This document shows positions 47,359 to 59,690 of a stretch of 64,000 bases of DNA, piece by piece. This DNA is from Hymenochaete sp. R1 (lineage: Eukaryota; Basidiomycota; Agaricomycetes; Hymenochaetales; Hymenochaetaceae), in contig JAFREE010000004.1 in assembly GCA_019400425.1 (NCBI GenBank), positions 372,001 to 436,000 on the forward strand, written 5' to 3'. The notes under the pieces are model-generated. The model saw only the letters and a list, made by a program, of their open reading frames with translations. It was not told where the DNA came from and searched no databases. Within the stretch, counting starts at the first letter, position 1. The number at the start of each line of letters is the position of its first letter. A program made the position numbers and the translations under genes.

Positions 47359-50300
47359 TTAAGCCTCAACGGAGACAACCTTACTACCATGAACATGGGG
47401 TAGAGGAGGCACAAACCGCTAAATTCACGGAAATCAGTAAGAATGAGTCTGGGAAGTTTACACACCGGAAAAAAACCTACCCTGGTTTTGATACCACCTG
47501 CACCCGGGAGACGAGTGTCACCACCTGAAAGCCATGCATCGATTTCGGCGGCGGCACCACGTCCCTCGCTAGAACTCGAATTAGACACAGAAAAAGTACA
47601 ATAATAATGAAGAGCACAAACTTGATTCCCCAGACAATAAGTGATTGTCCACGACGGCAATCTCCAGCAGCGAACACGCCGTCGGCGTTCGTAGAGTACC
47701 TCTTCTGAGGTGTCTTGATGTTAGAACGGGCGTCTTGCTCGACTCCGAGCCCTTTGAGTACTTCATTCTCAGGCCCAAGGAAGCCAAGCGCGAGGAGAAC
47801 GAGTTGCGCTTCGAAGAATTTCTCAGATCCCGGGACTTCCTCCATCTTCCACCGTCCACCACTTTCCTTGGTCCACTCGACTCGAACTGCAAGGTCGAAG
47901 ACATTGAGCCTCCACTCAAGATACGCTGACTTCGTATTTGCGTACCAGTATTCAGACCCTTCAACTTGCCCTCGTCGTTCAGAACAAAGTCCTTCGTGGA
48001 GATGCAATATTCGCGTGGGTCTGAAAAAAACCAACGTTAATTCGAGAACAAGAGAAGCGGGAAGAGGGGGTAAGAGGAGGAAAGGGAGACTCACCATTTC
48101 CAAAGTGTGCTGCAACCTCCGTGTGTCCATAGTCAGTTCGGAAGATGCTGCAGAACGTCCATCAGATCCACGGCAACATACAGAGAAAAATGTTACACAC
48201 CGTGGCCATTGAGGCCAGGGATTATCCCTGCCGCGCGCAGACGGCGGCCTGGGCAAGAGCTCAAAGTTTGTAACCGATTTTGCGCCGTGCCGCATAGAAG
48301 TACCGATACAATCATTTCCTGTGTCACCCCCACCAATCACGATGACATCTTTGCCCTTGGCACTGATATAGCTTCCATTCTCAAGGTTGGAGTCCAGAAG
48401 AGACGACGTATTGGCTTGCAGGAACTCCATAGCAAAGTGAACACCGTCGACACTGCGGTTTGCAATCTTCAAGTCGCGCGGCCACGTTGCGCCTGTGCAT
48501 AGCACAAGAGCGTCGTACTCAGCACGAAGGTCATTTACATTAATATCAGTACCGATATTTGCATTCGGTACGAACGTCTGCAAATCAGGTCAGCATCTCG
48601 CTCCTATTAGTAATAGACTCTCACATACCACGCCCTCAGCAGCCATAAGATCCAAACGGCGTTGCACTACTGCTTTATCGAGTTTCATACTGTCATGGGA
48701 TTAATGGCTACCCGGGACGCTATTATAGAGGATAAACTCACTTGGGTATTCCATACATAAGAAGACCTCCCATGCGATCGTTACGGTCATAAATGGTCAC
48801 CCAATGGCCTGCTTTGTTGAGCTGGTCCGCACAGGCTAAACCGGAGGGTCCAGACCCGATCACCGCTACTTTCTTACCCGTTCGGTGAGCGGGTACCTTA
48901 GGCGTCATCCAACCCATCTCAAAACCCTGTCACGAATAAGTGGATTAATGATGTAGAGCTAGATACTAAATCGAGACACGAACTTTGTCAATAATAGCGC
49001 ATTCAATACTCTTTATACCAACAGGCTGCTCGTTGATGCCGAGCACGCAGGCACCCTCGCAAGGTGCGGGACAAACACGACCTGTGAATTCAGGGAAGTT
49101 GTTGGTCAATAGAAGGCGGTTGAGCGCATCCTGCCACTGGCCCTTGAAAACGAGATCGTTCCATTTCGGTATGACGTTAGAAATAGGGCACCCAGAGTCC
49201 GATTGGCAGAATGGAACTCCACAGTCCATACAGCGCGCCGTCTGATACTTGAGTTCACTCTCAGTAAGGCGGACCGACAATTCTTTCCAGTCTTTGACAC
49301 GTTTCCTCGGGGGACGGTACGCTTCACCGAGGCGCTTGTATTTCATGAAACCTTTGACCTTGTCAAGTTTTTGCATGCGCTGCTTGCTGGCACCCTCGTC
49401 AAGCATGGAATCTTCGAGGTCAACTACGGGAGCTTCCACTCTCTCTTTGGAGAGCGGCCTAGACGGTGGTAGTACAGCGGACAGAGGTTCCTTTGGCTGC
49501 ATGATTGTTTCGATACTCTCACTGGCAAGATCGACCTGGCTAGCTGTTCGAGACGGAACATAGTCAATAACGCTGAGACGCATCCTCTCTTCCTTTTCCT
49601 TTGTCGCACGTTCCTCAAGAACGCGTTTGTAATCGAAGGGCATAACACGCACGAACAGGGGTAGTAAATGGTGGAAATCGTGAAGCACACGATTAGCCAC
49701 TTCCGAGCCGGTGTAATGCCGATGATTCTCGATCAAACTGCGTAGAAGAGCGATCTCCCGAGGATCGGTGACTTTGCCGAGTTCGACCATCTCCCTGTTG
49801 ACCTTGGACGCAAACGTATGCGCGGTGTCCAGAACATAAGCGATACCGCCGCTCATACCTGCAGCGAAATTGCGTCCGGTAGCTCCGAGAACGACGACGC
49901 GGCCACCGGTCATATACTCGCAACCGTGGTCTCCCGTACCTTCCACAACAGCGTTCGCACCGGAGTTTCGCACAGCAAAACGTTCGGCAGCAATGCCACG
50001 AATAAATGCTTCGCCAGAGGTAGCACCATACAAGCAGACATTGCCAACGATAATGTTCTCCTCGGCCTTGAAAGTTGCTGTTTTTGGTGGATATACAATA
50101 AGTCGGCCTCCTGACAATCCCTTTCCGACGTAATCGTTACAGTCTCCCTCAAGTTCAATGGTAATGCCTGGTGCCAAGAACGCGCCGCACGATTGGCCTG
50201 CAGACCCACGCATCGAAATATGGATTGTGTCCTTTGGAAGACCTTCCTCACCATAAAGCTTGGACACTTTATAAGAAAGAGTTGTACCCAGCGCGCGATC

Positions 50301-53300
50301 GGTGTTGACAACATCGCATTCAATGTGTACAGGTAGACCTTGACTGAGAGAAGGTTCAGACTCGTCAATGAACTTGTTGTCCAAGCGAATGTATAGTTTG
50401 TGGTCTTGTTGGCGGACCTTATACGTTGCAGCACCGGGGCGCATTTGCCATGCAGGCTTCAGAACCGCGGAGAGATCAAGGAACCTGGTCTTCGGAGTAC
50501 GAAGCGCCTCGTTAATCTTCAGGACATCGGAGCGTCCAACCATTTCGTTGATCGTCCGGAAGCCCATCTTTGCCATGTAGCCCCTCAAATCCTCGGCAAG
50601 GTAGTAAAAGAAGTTGATGACTTGCTCCGGTTGACCAGCAAACTTGGCACGAAGGTTGGGGTCTTGAGTGGCGATCCCGACAGGGCAAGTATTCACTGTT
50701 TTTTGTTTAGCTTAATATTGAGAAAACAGTTTCAAAAGTAACTCACGGTGGCATTTACGCATCATGATGCATCCCATGGCAATGAGAGGTGTCGTCGCAA
50801 AGCCAAATTCTTCGGCGCCAAGCAAACAAGCTATGGCTATATCACGGCCAGTACGAATTTGACCATCAGTCTGGACTGTGACTCGCCCACGAAGGTCATT
50901 GAGAACGAGGGTTTGGTGGGTCTCGGCGAGTCCAAGTTCCCATGGTAGGCCTGCGTATTTGATACCGGTCCATCGAGACGCACCTGTTCCACCATCATGA
51001 CCAGAAATGAGGATATGGTCTGCCTTCGCTTTCGCAACACCGCTAGCAACAATACCAACTCCGACTTCGGATACAAGCTTGACAGAAACACGGCTTCGCG
51101 GATTCGAACATTTCAAATCGTAAATGAGCTGCTTCAAATCCTCGATAGAGTAGATATCGTGATGTGGGGGCGGAGAGATAAGCCCAACGCCTGCCGTGGA
51201 ATGGCGTGTTCGAGCGATGGATTGCGAGACCTTATGGCCAGGAAGTTCACCACCCTCCCCCGGCTTTGCACCCTGTGCCATTTTTATCTGCAATTCATCG
51301 GCATCGGAAAGGTAGTTGGATGTCACCCCAAAACGGCCAGAGGCAACCTGCTTGATAGCAGAACGCATGGAATCGCCATTTGGGAGCTTTAGTGAACGTT
51401 CGGCATCCTCACCTCCTTCCCCTGTGTTCGATTTCCCACCGAGACGATTCATTGCCACAGCGAGAGTAGAGTGAGCTTCCATTGAGATCGATCCATACGA
51501 CATGGCACCGGTGACGAAGCGTCGTACAATTTCGTTCCAGGGTTCGACTTGCTCAATCGGAATCGGAGCCCGTTCCTCGAACTTGAAATCAAGGAGTCCG
51601 CGAAGTGTGATGCTCTTCACTTGTTCATTGGCATTGCGTGCGTAGGCATCGTAAGCGGACTGGTTCTTTTCTCTGACGGCATCCTGAAGGTTCGCGATGC
51701 CAGTTGGGTCGTTGATATGTGCTTCACCACCGTCGCGCCAATGGTATTCCCCGGATTCAGGCATACCCGGAGGAATAATTGTTTCACGAGACGGCCAGCC
51801 GCGCTCATGAAGCTCAAATGCATCCATCGCGAGGAGGTCGAAAGTTGCGCCCTGAACGCGGCTTGCGGTTCCAATGAAGCATTTCGATATGACTTCCTCG
51901 TGAAGGCCCAGAGCTTCGAAAATCTGAGCGGCCTTGTAAGATTGAAGTGTCGAAATTCCCATCTTGCTCATGACCTTCAAAATCCCGTTGTCAGAAGATT
52001 TGCGGTAGTTGTTCATGAGTTCTTCGACAGTCTTATCGCCTTTAATGCTGGAAAGGATGATGAGCCTAAGAAATCCGCTTGGGAAACGGTGACATACAGG
52101 TTCTCTCTATCAATCTTGTAGATTGCTTCCATGGTCAAGTATGGGCAAATAGCATCCGCACCGTATCCAACAAGAACACAGAAATGGTGCACTTCGCGGG
52201 CCTCGCCGGTTTCAACCATCAAAGCAACGTTTGAACGCTTCTTATTTTGCACCAAATGATGATGTACACCCCCACACGCAGCCAGAGCGGAGACAGGGAC
52301 ACGATCGGGTCCAATCGCTCGATCAGAAAGAATGATGACCTTCACACCATCTTCAACGGCAGATGTGACTTCCTGGAAAATCCTATCTAGCGCATTGACG
52401 TAGCCTGGGAGACCCTCCTCCTTTGGGAAGGTGATATCAATGGAGACCGAAGGCCATGTCGTGTAAGCACTTTTCAAGTTCTTCATGGCGTTCATCTCTT
52501 CTATAGTGAGGATCGGAGATGGTAAGAAGATGCGGTGGCATTGACTTGCCCCCATGTCCAACAAATTGCCTTCTGGGCCGACATAGCACTCAAGACTCAT
52601 AACAATATTCTCTCGGATCGGATCTATCGGAGGATTCGTGACTTGCGCAAAGAGCTGCCTGAAATAATCATAGATGATGCGAGGCTGAGTCGCCATACAC
52701 GCGAGAGGAGCATCGTTGCCCATGGACCCGAGAGCCTCCTTGCCATCTGAAATCATCGGAAGCATAAGCAAATTCAGCTGCTCGACTGTGTAACCAAAGG
52801 CCATGAGCGTCGGGTCATTGCTGAGAGGTGAGTCGTCGATAGTAGGTGCAATATTGTGCATACGCATCACACGTTTTACAATGTTCGGGACTTTTAGAAC
52901 GTTCGTCTCGATCCATGTGGCGAAAGGTTTTGACCTTGCCGTCGTCAATTTGAGTTCTCTATCATCAACGATGCGTCCCTCGTGAGTATCGACAAGGAGC
53001 ATGCGACCGGGCTTCAACCTTCCCTTTGAAACCACTTTCTCAGGAGGAATGAACACGGCTCCGACTTCTGAAGCACAGACCATGATATCTTCATTTGTGA
53101 CGATATACCGACATGGACGAAGCCCGTTCCGGTCGAGATTAGCACCACAATAGCGGCCGTCACTAAAAGCAAACAAGGCTGGACCGTCCCACGGTTCTTG
53201 CAAGCAAGATGCCCAGTTGTAAAACGCCCTCTTTTCCGGCTCCATGAGCTCATTTCCATGCCATGCCTCAGGGATGAGCATCATAATGGCTTGCGGAAGA

Positions 53301-54519
53301 GTAACTACGCCATTCACAACGAGCAGTTCGAGCACGTTGTCAAATGCGGCGGAATCGGAGCCTCCAGATTCGACAATCGGATATAGAAGGTCAAGCTGAT
53401 CTCCGAAGGCATCGGACCGAATTACGCCTTCCCGGGCCCGCATCCAATTTTTGTTGCCCCGAATGGTGTTTATCTCACCTGTATAATCATTAATTTTTGA
53501 AATCAGAGAATTCAAATTTGACTTGTACGTACCATTGTGAGCCGCCCATCGCATTGGCTGGGCGCGATCCCAACTTGGAAACGTGTTCGTAGAGAACCGG
53601 GAGTGTACGAGTGCGAAATGTGAGCGATAAAGGACATGATTCAGGTCGTGGTAGTAGTTGTAGACTTGCGGGGGGCTCAGTTGGCCCTTGTATACAATGT
53701 TTTTCGTGGATAAGCTACAGACGTAGAACCATTTGGCGAGGGTGCTATAGGGATCGGCGAGTCCGGTGTAAGCATCATCCACGATAAGAGCAGCCTCTAG
53801 TCCACGCACATCATATGAGTGGCTTGCTTACGAAGAATGTAAAGCTGCCTTTCAAACCTCTTGGGGTCGAATTTACCATTTTGACTGACGTTCCCGTCAC
53901 CGTAATGCTCGCGGAGGACGACAAACGGTTGCAGAATGAGCGGCTCCTTACTGCTTGCAGCAGGACCAAGGATAGACCCGTCCGTTGGTACCTCCCTCCA
54001 CCCTAAGACACGAAGGTCAAACTCTTCAGCGAGCTTAGAGAAGGTGCTCTGCTGCCTCTGAAGCTCCACAGCGTCACTCGGTTTGAAAAATACGTTCCCG
54101 ACAGCATATTGCCCAGGATCGGGTAGGACGGCACCGATGTCCCTTTCAGCCTCTCTTTTGAAAAACTGGTGAGGGATACCGGTCATCACACCTGCACCGT
54201 CACCATCTCGACTATCCGCTCCAACTGCACCACGGTGAGTCATTGCGCATAGGAGTTGTCGGGCATCAGAGACTATCTTGTGTGCTGGCTCGCCTTTGAT
54301 ATGGCAAATAAAGCCTACACCGCAGGCGTCCTTGTCGTTTCCGTTATCGTAAAGGCCCTGACTGGCCGGAGCTGCGCCGGCCCACGAATGAGGGTCGCGC
54401 TGGACTGCGTTGAAGCTTAGAATATCGTCCGGGGTGGCATGCTCTTCGACAAAAGGGAGAGCATTGTTAAATTGAAAATGGAGGGGTTGAGATTGAGAAC
54501 GGGAGAAGACCGTGTCCAT
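47359..54519 (-). CDS. GLT1: NADH-dependent glutamate synthase (GOGAT)
   Basis: A 2159-aa flavoprotein making two glutamates from glutamine and 2-oxoglutarate. Exons (minus): 54519-53810, 53744-53533, 53478-52098, 52047-50747, 50695-48984, 48926-48742, 48689-48629, 48577-48201, 48147-48095, 48020-47946, 47886-47622, 47568-47481, 47418-47359. A short propeptide ends before [14 protein letters not shown], whose Cys is the Ntn glutaminase nucleophile. Then come the central domain, the FMN domain ([20 protein letters not shown]; the 3Fe-4S cysteines include KCHLNTCPVG), and the GXGXG beta-helix. The C-terminal small-subunit region has CxxCxxxC clusters ([22 protein letters not shown]), FAD/NADH sites ([17 protein letters not shown]) and [14 protein letters not shown]. 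Fused large and small subunits identify the eukaryotic NADH type. Long plus-strand frames here are antisense shadows. Confidence 0.96.
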
Positions 54520-54873
54520 GTAAACGACACGCTTTAGCGAACGGAAAGAGGTGCACGCTGAAGAAGGCAGATACGAGCACCAGGATGAACGTTGTGGTTG
54601 ATAGTCAAGAGTCAGGAGTGGAGAGGGGCAGAATTTCCACTTGCGCGGACGCGCTTCTGCATATATTCTCCAGCCAACGGAAGAGACGGTCTGCCGTGGG
54701 CAAAGTGTATCTACCGAGATCTTACGCCGCTTCTCTCTTTTCCTTCTCTTTTCGGCCGAAACGAAGCGATGTTTAGCAGCCAATTACATCTTATCAATTA
54801 CAAATTTCTATCTTTTCCGGATTACAGGTTCATTCCGAGTCTTTACATTAGAAGATATGTGCTTATATTGGCC
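54520..54873. promoter_or_regulatory. Divergent promoter, GLT1 / orphan gene
   Basis: 354 bp between the GLT1 start and the orphan-gene start. A plus-strand frame stays open through part of it but starts lack support. A pyrimidine-rich CTCTCTTTTCCTTCTC tract near 54733-54750 is consistent with a promoter or leader. Confidence 0.45.
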
Positions 54874-56065
54874 ATGGTACCCATGCTATCGTCTAAGACG
54901 AGTGCGAGAAAAAGAATCTCGGACCACTCGGACACAGCGAACACCGAAACAAATAAAGCGGCCGCTGAACGGCGAAGAATGAGAGAAAATGCGATGAGCT
55001 CGAGGCTAAGAAGTCGCTTCAAAAATCACCTTCCCTGCGGTAAGTTCGTGGCTGTGACATCTTCGTCTCCCCGATCCCGATCACCCAAAGACCACAGAGA
55101 AAAGAAAAGAAAAAGCACCCGAAGTCGACTTGAATAAGCATTTCATTCATACCACACATCCATGAAGCGGACACGGTAGACTTCTTGTTCTATTTCATCT
55201 GTACCTTGGGGGGAACGCATGCTCAACGACTCCCTACCACCAACGTTTTCTCAGCTTCCTTGAATCCAACCAATAAGCAAAAGCCAGATGACAACTAATA
55301 CAAACCGCCACCATGGCCAGAAAGACCTACCGTCACTATGAAGTATGCGGATCCACTGGCGAAGGCCACCTTTCTCGAGCTAGAGATATCGGAGACCGGA
55401 AGCCATGTGAACAGATTCGAACCTGTATAATTCAGAGCCAACAACGGTACATACTATTCTCAAGATCGAGCTACTTCTTCCCACAGTTCAAGCATGTTGT
55501 CGTCGTTGTACGCGCCTCAGATCTCTCGGATCTCTTCTTCACATATTTAAAGCCTTTTGAAATGTGTCAAACACCAAAGCCATTCGTCATCGCCATGGAT
55601 GGAATACATTTCCGATCCATAAGTGACCCACCTTCAAAAAAATTTCACGATTTTCAGGCTCCTCCATAGTGCACCTAACGCTATAACTCGCCCTTCGAAT
55701 GTGAGCGCTGTTTCGTTGGCCTAGTCTAGATTCAAGGTAACTTATCACACAGGGAAAGTAGAAGGTGCTGGATAGTCTTACTTTATTTCGTCCTTGACTG
55801 TCGGAAGTATCGGAAACTATCCAACCTATTTCCGAGATCAAAACTGAACCCAGATGTAGAGAGATATCGTAGATATCGTCGCCGGAGTTGCGATATTCTG
55901 GCGTTCGGTTTTATTCGAACTCCATCTATGTCAGCGAGAGGAATCCCTTCCAAAGTTCCAATGACGCCACCTTTATATCCTACCCCTGAACTAAATGAGC
56001 CCAGCGATCAAACCGTTGATAAGACGGGAAGGGACGCACTCTCAATGAGTAGTCTAGAGCCTTAA
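54874..56065 (+). CDS. Orphan spliced gene, 230-aa basic protein
   Basis: No family recognised. Five exons keep one frame: 54874-55039, 55321-55424, 55487-55668, 55725-55736 (12 nt), 55837-56065; the sum is 693 nt. The first donor is GTAAGT; the second GTATAA; the third GTGCAC; the fourth GTAACT; all acceptors end in AG. The N-terminus is basic and helical (NKAAAERRRMRENAMSSRLR). A central folded-looking part follows (ATFLELEISETGSHVNRFEP then FKHVVVVVRASDLSDLFF, FVIAMDGIHFRSISDP), then YRRYRRRSCDI and a Pro-rich tail (VPMTPPLYPTPELNEP). The consistent phase and amphipathic strands argue for a real gene. The long first intron (281 nt) may hide another exon. Cellular role unknown. Confidence 0.5.
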
Positions 56066-57862
56066 TACATGTCGGATGCCAGGCGGTGTCACAGGACGCA
56101 CATGAGTGACTTAAGTTCTCTAAAATCTACAAGCCAGTTATCTACTAGACGTGGATTGACCCTTATTGGGCCACGGGTAAATCAAAGCGATGGCGGGCGA
56201 TTGCATTACTAAACTAAAAGTGCAAGTCCGGTATCATTGATTCCTATCAGTTTGGTTGACTTCCGGTCTGTAGGAAACGAGGGGACATTTAAACAATGAA
56301 AAACCTGGTCCTTGCACCCTATTTTTCTCGGGAGGAAGCCAGTTCACTCTTTCACCCGGGCCCTAAAACTTACAGAAACTTGATAGAATGAAAATAAAGT
56401 TTCTACTTTGATAAAACGAAACCAACAAAGGTCACTGAGGATATATGCAAGTATCAGTTTTCTGTGTTTCTCATCTAAAAATACTAGAAATACGGGCTCA
56501 CTAGCGCAATCGGCATTATACCCTCCGAAGGAATGAATCACAGCAACCCCGCCCCAATATGTTCAGACATGAATCTGCTCTGCTTCCAGAACCGATTCAT
56601 GGCAGCAGAACTTTAATCTGTGGAACCTTACGGCAGCTTGTGCTTTGCTCTCATTTTACCCTCCATTGAGATATAGCACCTAGTTCTGTAACGTGAAAGA
56701 CTCTGAGTGACGCATACTTAGATTACTTTGCCCGGCCACTAGTGAGCTCGTTCCCTTTGTTTCAAATACTTTAGAATCTGAGTGCAGTGTCGCGGTATTG
56801 TCTTAGTTGGGTTCCAATGCAGCAGAGAATCTCACCTTCGACCCGGAATACGGCCCAAGGCAATGTACTCCAAATCTCGATCGGCGCACACGAGCTGTCC
56901 ATGACATCGAGGGCGTTCGGATTGGCTGCAATTGCCAGATGCCAAAAGGAAGGGATGCCGTGCGCAGGCCGGGGAAAGAGGTATCTTCGAGGTACGTAAG
57001 GATTCGATGTTAAAAGGAAGTCATCCGAGGCAATGGCAACCTGAAGGACAGCCACATGAGATATGCTTGACGCCAAAGCTCCAGAGCTCTGGAGGCGAGC
57101 GTGATGCAAGGCTATGAAAGTTGGTACCATAATGGTCCTCTCAAAAGCGTCACTATCCATCGATTTGAGTTCAGTTACGTTAACGCTCCAGAGATGGTTC
57201 TTTGCCCCGATCCTGGTTGACTTTGGCGCACTGCGCTTGACTGTCAATTACACTTACTTCTAATGGGCTACTTGCATCTCGGTCGATGTGAATCCGATCT
57301 CAAACCCGTCACTCTTCTTTCCATAATTATAGGTCCAGTGAATTTACGTATCGAACACTATCCATCTTTGCGCCGTACTCACCTGTTCATTTGCAACCCT
57401 CAAGAGAAAAAACCCTCTCCGACGTCCGATACGCTGAACTGCTTCGTTGCACGTTGATAACTCATGCAGGTAGCATTTAATATCAAGCACTCGCCGTTCA
57501 CCATGATACTGGTCACTTTAAAATGATTCCACGAGGTAAATAGATAGTGCGTCTCCTCGGCTTTCGGAACAGCATGCACCCTTTTAGATGGAACTGTTGC
57601 TGTCCGAGTGTTAAACATGGGCAAAAAACCTGGATCCAATAGCTGTCCCTACTCTACTTCCCAGAACACGACGCCCTGTGAGTCGTGAAGAGGTTCATAT
57701 CCACCAACCCCTGGTGCTCAACGCCACAAAGGCGAAGTTACAGCACTCTTTCCTGCGATGCAAACTACGACGTTACAGGCACGCTAGACAGGCTTTAAAA
57801 AAGCAAGACTCACAGTTCAGAGCTCCTCAGAATTCAACACTCTAACCTAACAGAGTCTTGCA
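56066..57862. other. 1.8-kb gene-poor region
   Basis: I see no supportable gene. A 158-codon minus-strand frame at 56771-57247 has no recognisable domain, no splice support and ordinary composition, so it is left out. No repeats or strong palindromes were noticed. Confidence 0.4.
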
Positions 57863-58305
57863 ATGTCGGCGATGAACAACAACTTTGCGGTCCGTCTCTT
57901 AGACTGGACGGTGTATCACTTCTCTAATGTAGCTCCTTTTGAAGGTTGGATCTAAAGTCTATGTCAACGAAGCGAGCGGCCAACAGAAGTATGGCACTAT
58001 ACAATCCTTTACCGTTCTCGCCGATGTGAGTAGTCCGTTTCTAAAAAGAATCCTGTTGCTGAACAAGGAAAAAGGGAACGCAACTCGCGATCGTGCAGTT
58101 CGAAAACGAGATAGCCAATCTGCCGTAGGTCCCAAATATGCGCTACCAGTTGCGAAATATACTGATCACGCACGTAGCGTCGCAGCTCTGCACAGCGCTT
58201 AAAGGCCTGACCGTTACGAAGTTGATTCTCGAGCGACACAATCACCTCGCTTCTAAGCCCCCTTCTGATTCTGAAACGCACAAGCTGGACTTTAGCCTGT
58301 TGTAA
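57863..58305 (+). pseudogene. Coding-like segment, decayed or unresolved spliced gene
   Basis: From ATG 57863, nine codons are followed by a 55-nt GT-AG intron (with CTAAT branch) and an exon reading VGSKVYVNEASGQQKYGTIQ then SFTVLAD before a GTGAGT donor. Further on, one frame stays protein-like for about 75 codons (QLAIVQFENEIANLP, then VPNMRYQLRNILITHVASQL, CTALKGLTVTKLILERHN) but is crossed by one TAG and ends at TAA 58303. I could not join the two parts in phase. Either a gene with splice sites I misplace or a recently inactivated one. The family is not recognised. Confidence 0.3.
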
Positions 58306-58586
58306 CTATCACTGGATGATAATTTGTTGATTTGCTTGCAGAAAGCATTGCGTGTACTTTCGTAAGTGTCAGTTTGATGGGTAGGCACGGGGAGATATCA
58401 CACGCTATGCAGATGCTGTTATCGCGTTCGTCCGCTCTGGCATGATCACTTTAAGGGCAGATCGGAGACGTCTTTGATAACCACTTAGACTTTAAGTAAG
58501 TGTAACTCGGGCGTACATGAAATGTTACGGCAGGCCCGTTGAATTGACCGGTGTCTCAAAATTTAGCGGAGAACGGCCTTGCCACG

Positions 58587-59450
58587 TCAAATATGCTCGG
58601 GATGCAAGTCCTAGTAAAAAGATGGATAATCAAGACTAGCATAGAACAGTCGCTGTGACTTACTCGAATCATCAAGCTCACTCGTTGTCCCCCTGTTCGA
58701 ATATGTCCATTGAATACTTCATTCTTTAGTATGGCATGATGGTAGTTAAACCGCAGCGCATCTCTTTAATTCAATGAGAAAAGACCAAATAATCGGTTGC
58801 TGACATTGTCTCACCTCTGAATGTACACGCTTCCCGAAGGCAAATATACGTCGAAAGTATCTTCTTTCTTGTCCGTATTTTCCATGCGCATGACTCTTGG
58901 GGAGCCTAAACTGACACCAAGAATCCAAGATCCACTGGCCTCGAGGTTATCAAGATGGGGGAAGATCTCGCCTTCCGTGCTAAGATGTATGACGTGCGTT
59001 TGAGTCCTGACTTCAGGCAGAAGCTCTTTCAGTCGACTCATAGGTTTCTCCAGCGCACGAGCATGCGATACGGGCCAATTCGTGACATGTGTTTCCCGAT
59101 ACGCAGTGATGACTCCATCGTAGTGTCCCTTTAGATTGTGAATACTATGCTTTCTTAGAGAATATGTACGACGTTACCTCAAAGAAGTCATAAGTCGAGT
59201 CCGCTCCGAACAAACCAGCCACCCCTTTCTCGGTTTGAGGCTCAACCAATGACTTATGTTGCTTCCGCTTGCGCGATCTGGAGGACGTTACGGAGTCGAG
59301 TTTTGCGAGGCAGCTTCGAAGGAGCGTTGTTTGCTCATATTCATTGAAAAAATTCGGATGAAATGTAAACACGGAACTGGATGGTGCATTCCCTTTGATG
59401 TAGTTACTGACATTCGGTCCCAAATGTGCAATGCCACGAGTGCTCTGCAT
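58587..59450 (-). CDS. ALKBH7-like Fe(II)/2-oxoglutarate dioxygenase
   Basis: A 236-aa AlkB-family protein; animal ALKBH7 is mitochondrial and promotes programmed necrosis and RNA processing. Exons (minus): 59450-59178, 59128-58815, 58763-58664, 58610-58587. The family order is clear: TFHPNFFNEYEQTTLLRSCL, DFFEGHYDGVI, HVIHLSTEGEIFPHLDNLEA with the metal-binding H-x-D, GSWILGVSLGSPRVMRME, VYLPSGSVYIQRDALRFNYHH with the second His, and GQRVSLMIR providing the 2-oxoglutarate Arg. The chosen start lies 241 bp from the divergent carrier gene. The frame stays open upstream to an ATG at 59729, which would add an Arg-rich, targeting-like N-terminus but would overlap the carrier's start. Confidence 0.87.
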
Positions 59451-59690
59451 TGAAACAGAGAATGCTGTCTCTTCCGTATCCTGCGATATTTCGATGTGAA
59501 ATGGGCGATAGTTGTGTATGGAATAGCAGAGAGTATCGTTTTGTATTTGTACAGCGTGGAAACTGTAGAAATTGGCTGCTAAACTGGCCTGGCTGGGAGT
59601 TAAACACGTGGCCGTGCGAATCCAAAGGCATTGTCTCGAAGTCCGGCTTAATCGCACCGGACCATCTTCTTGTGCATTCTTCATCGTGTT

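Noticed and set aside
47645..48502. Plus-strand ORFs over the GLT1 3' exons
   Set aside because: Antisense to conserved FAD/NADH-binding exons of glutamate synthase.
56771..57247. Minus-strand ORF of 158 codons
   Set aside because: No recognised domain, no neighbouring exons in phase; a frame of this length is possible by chance.
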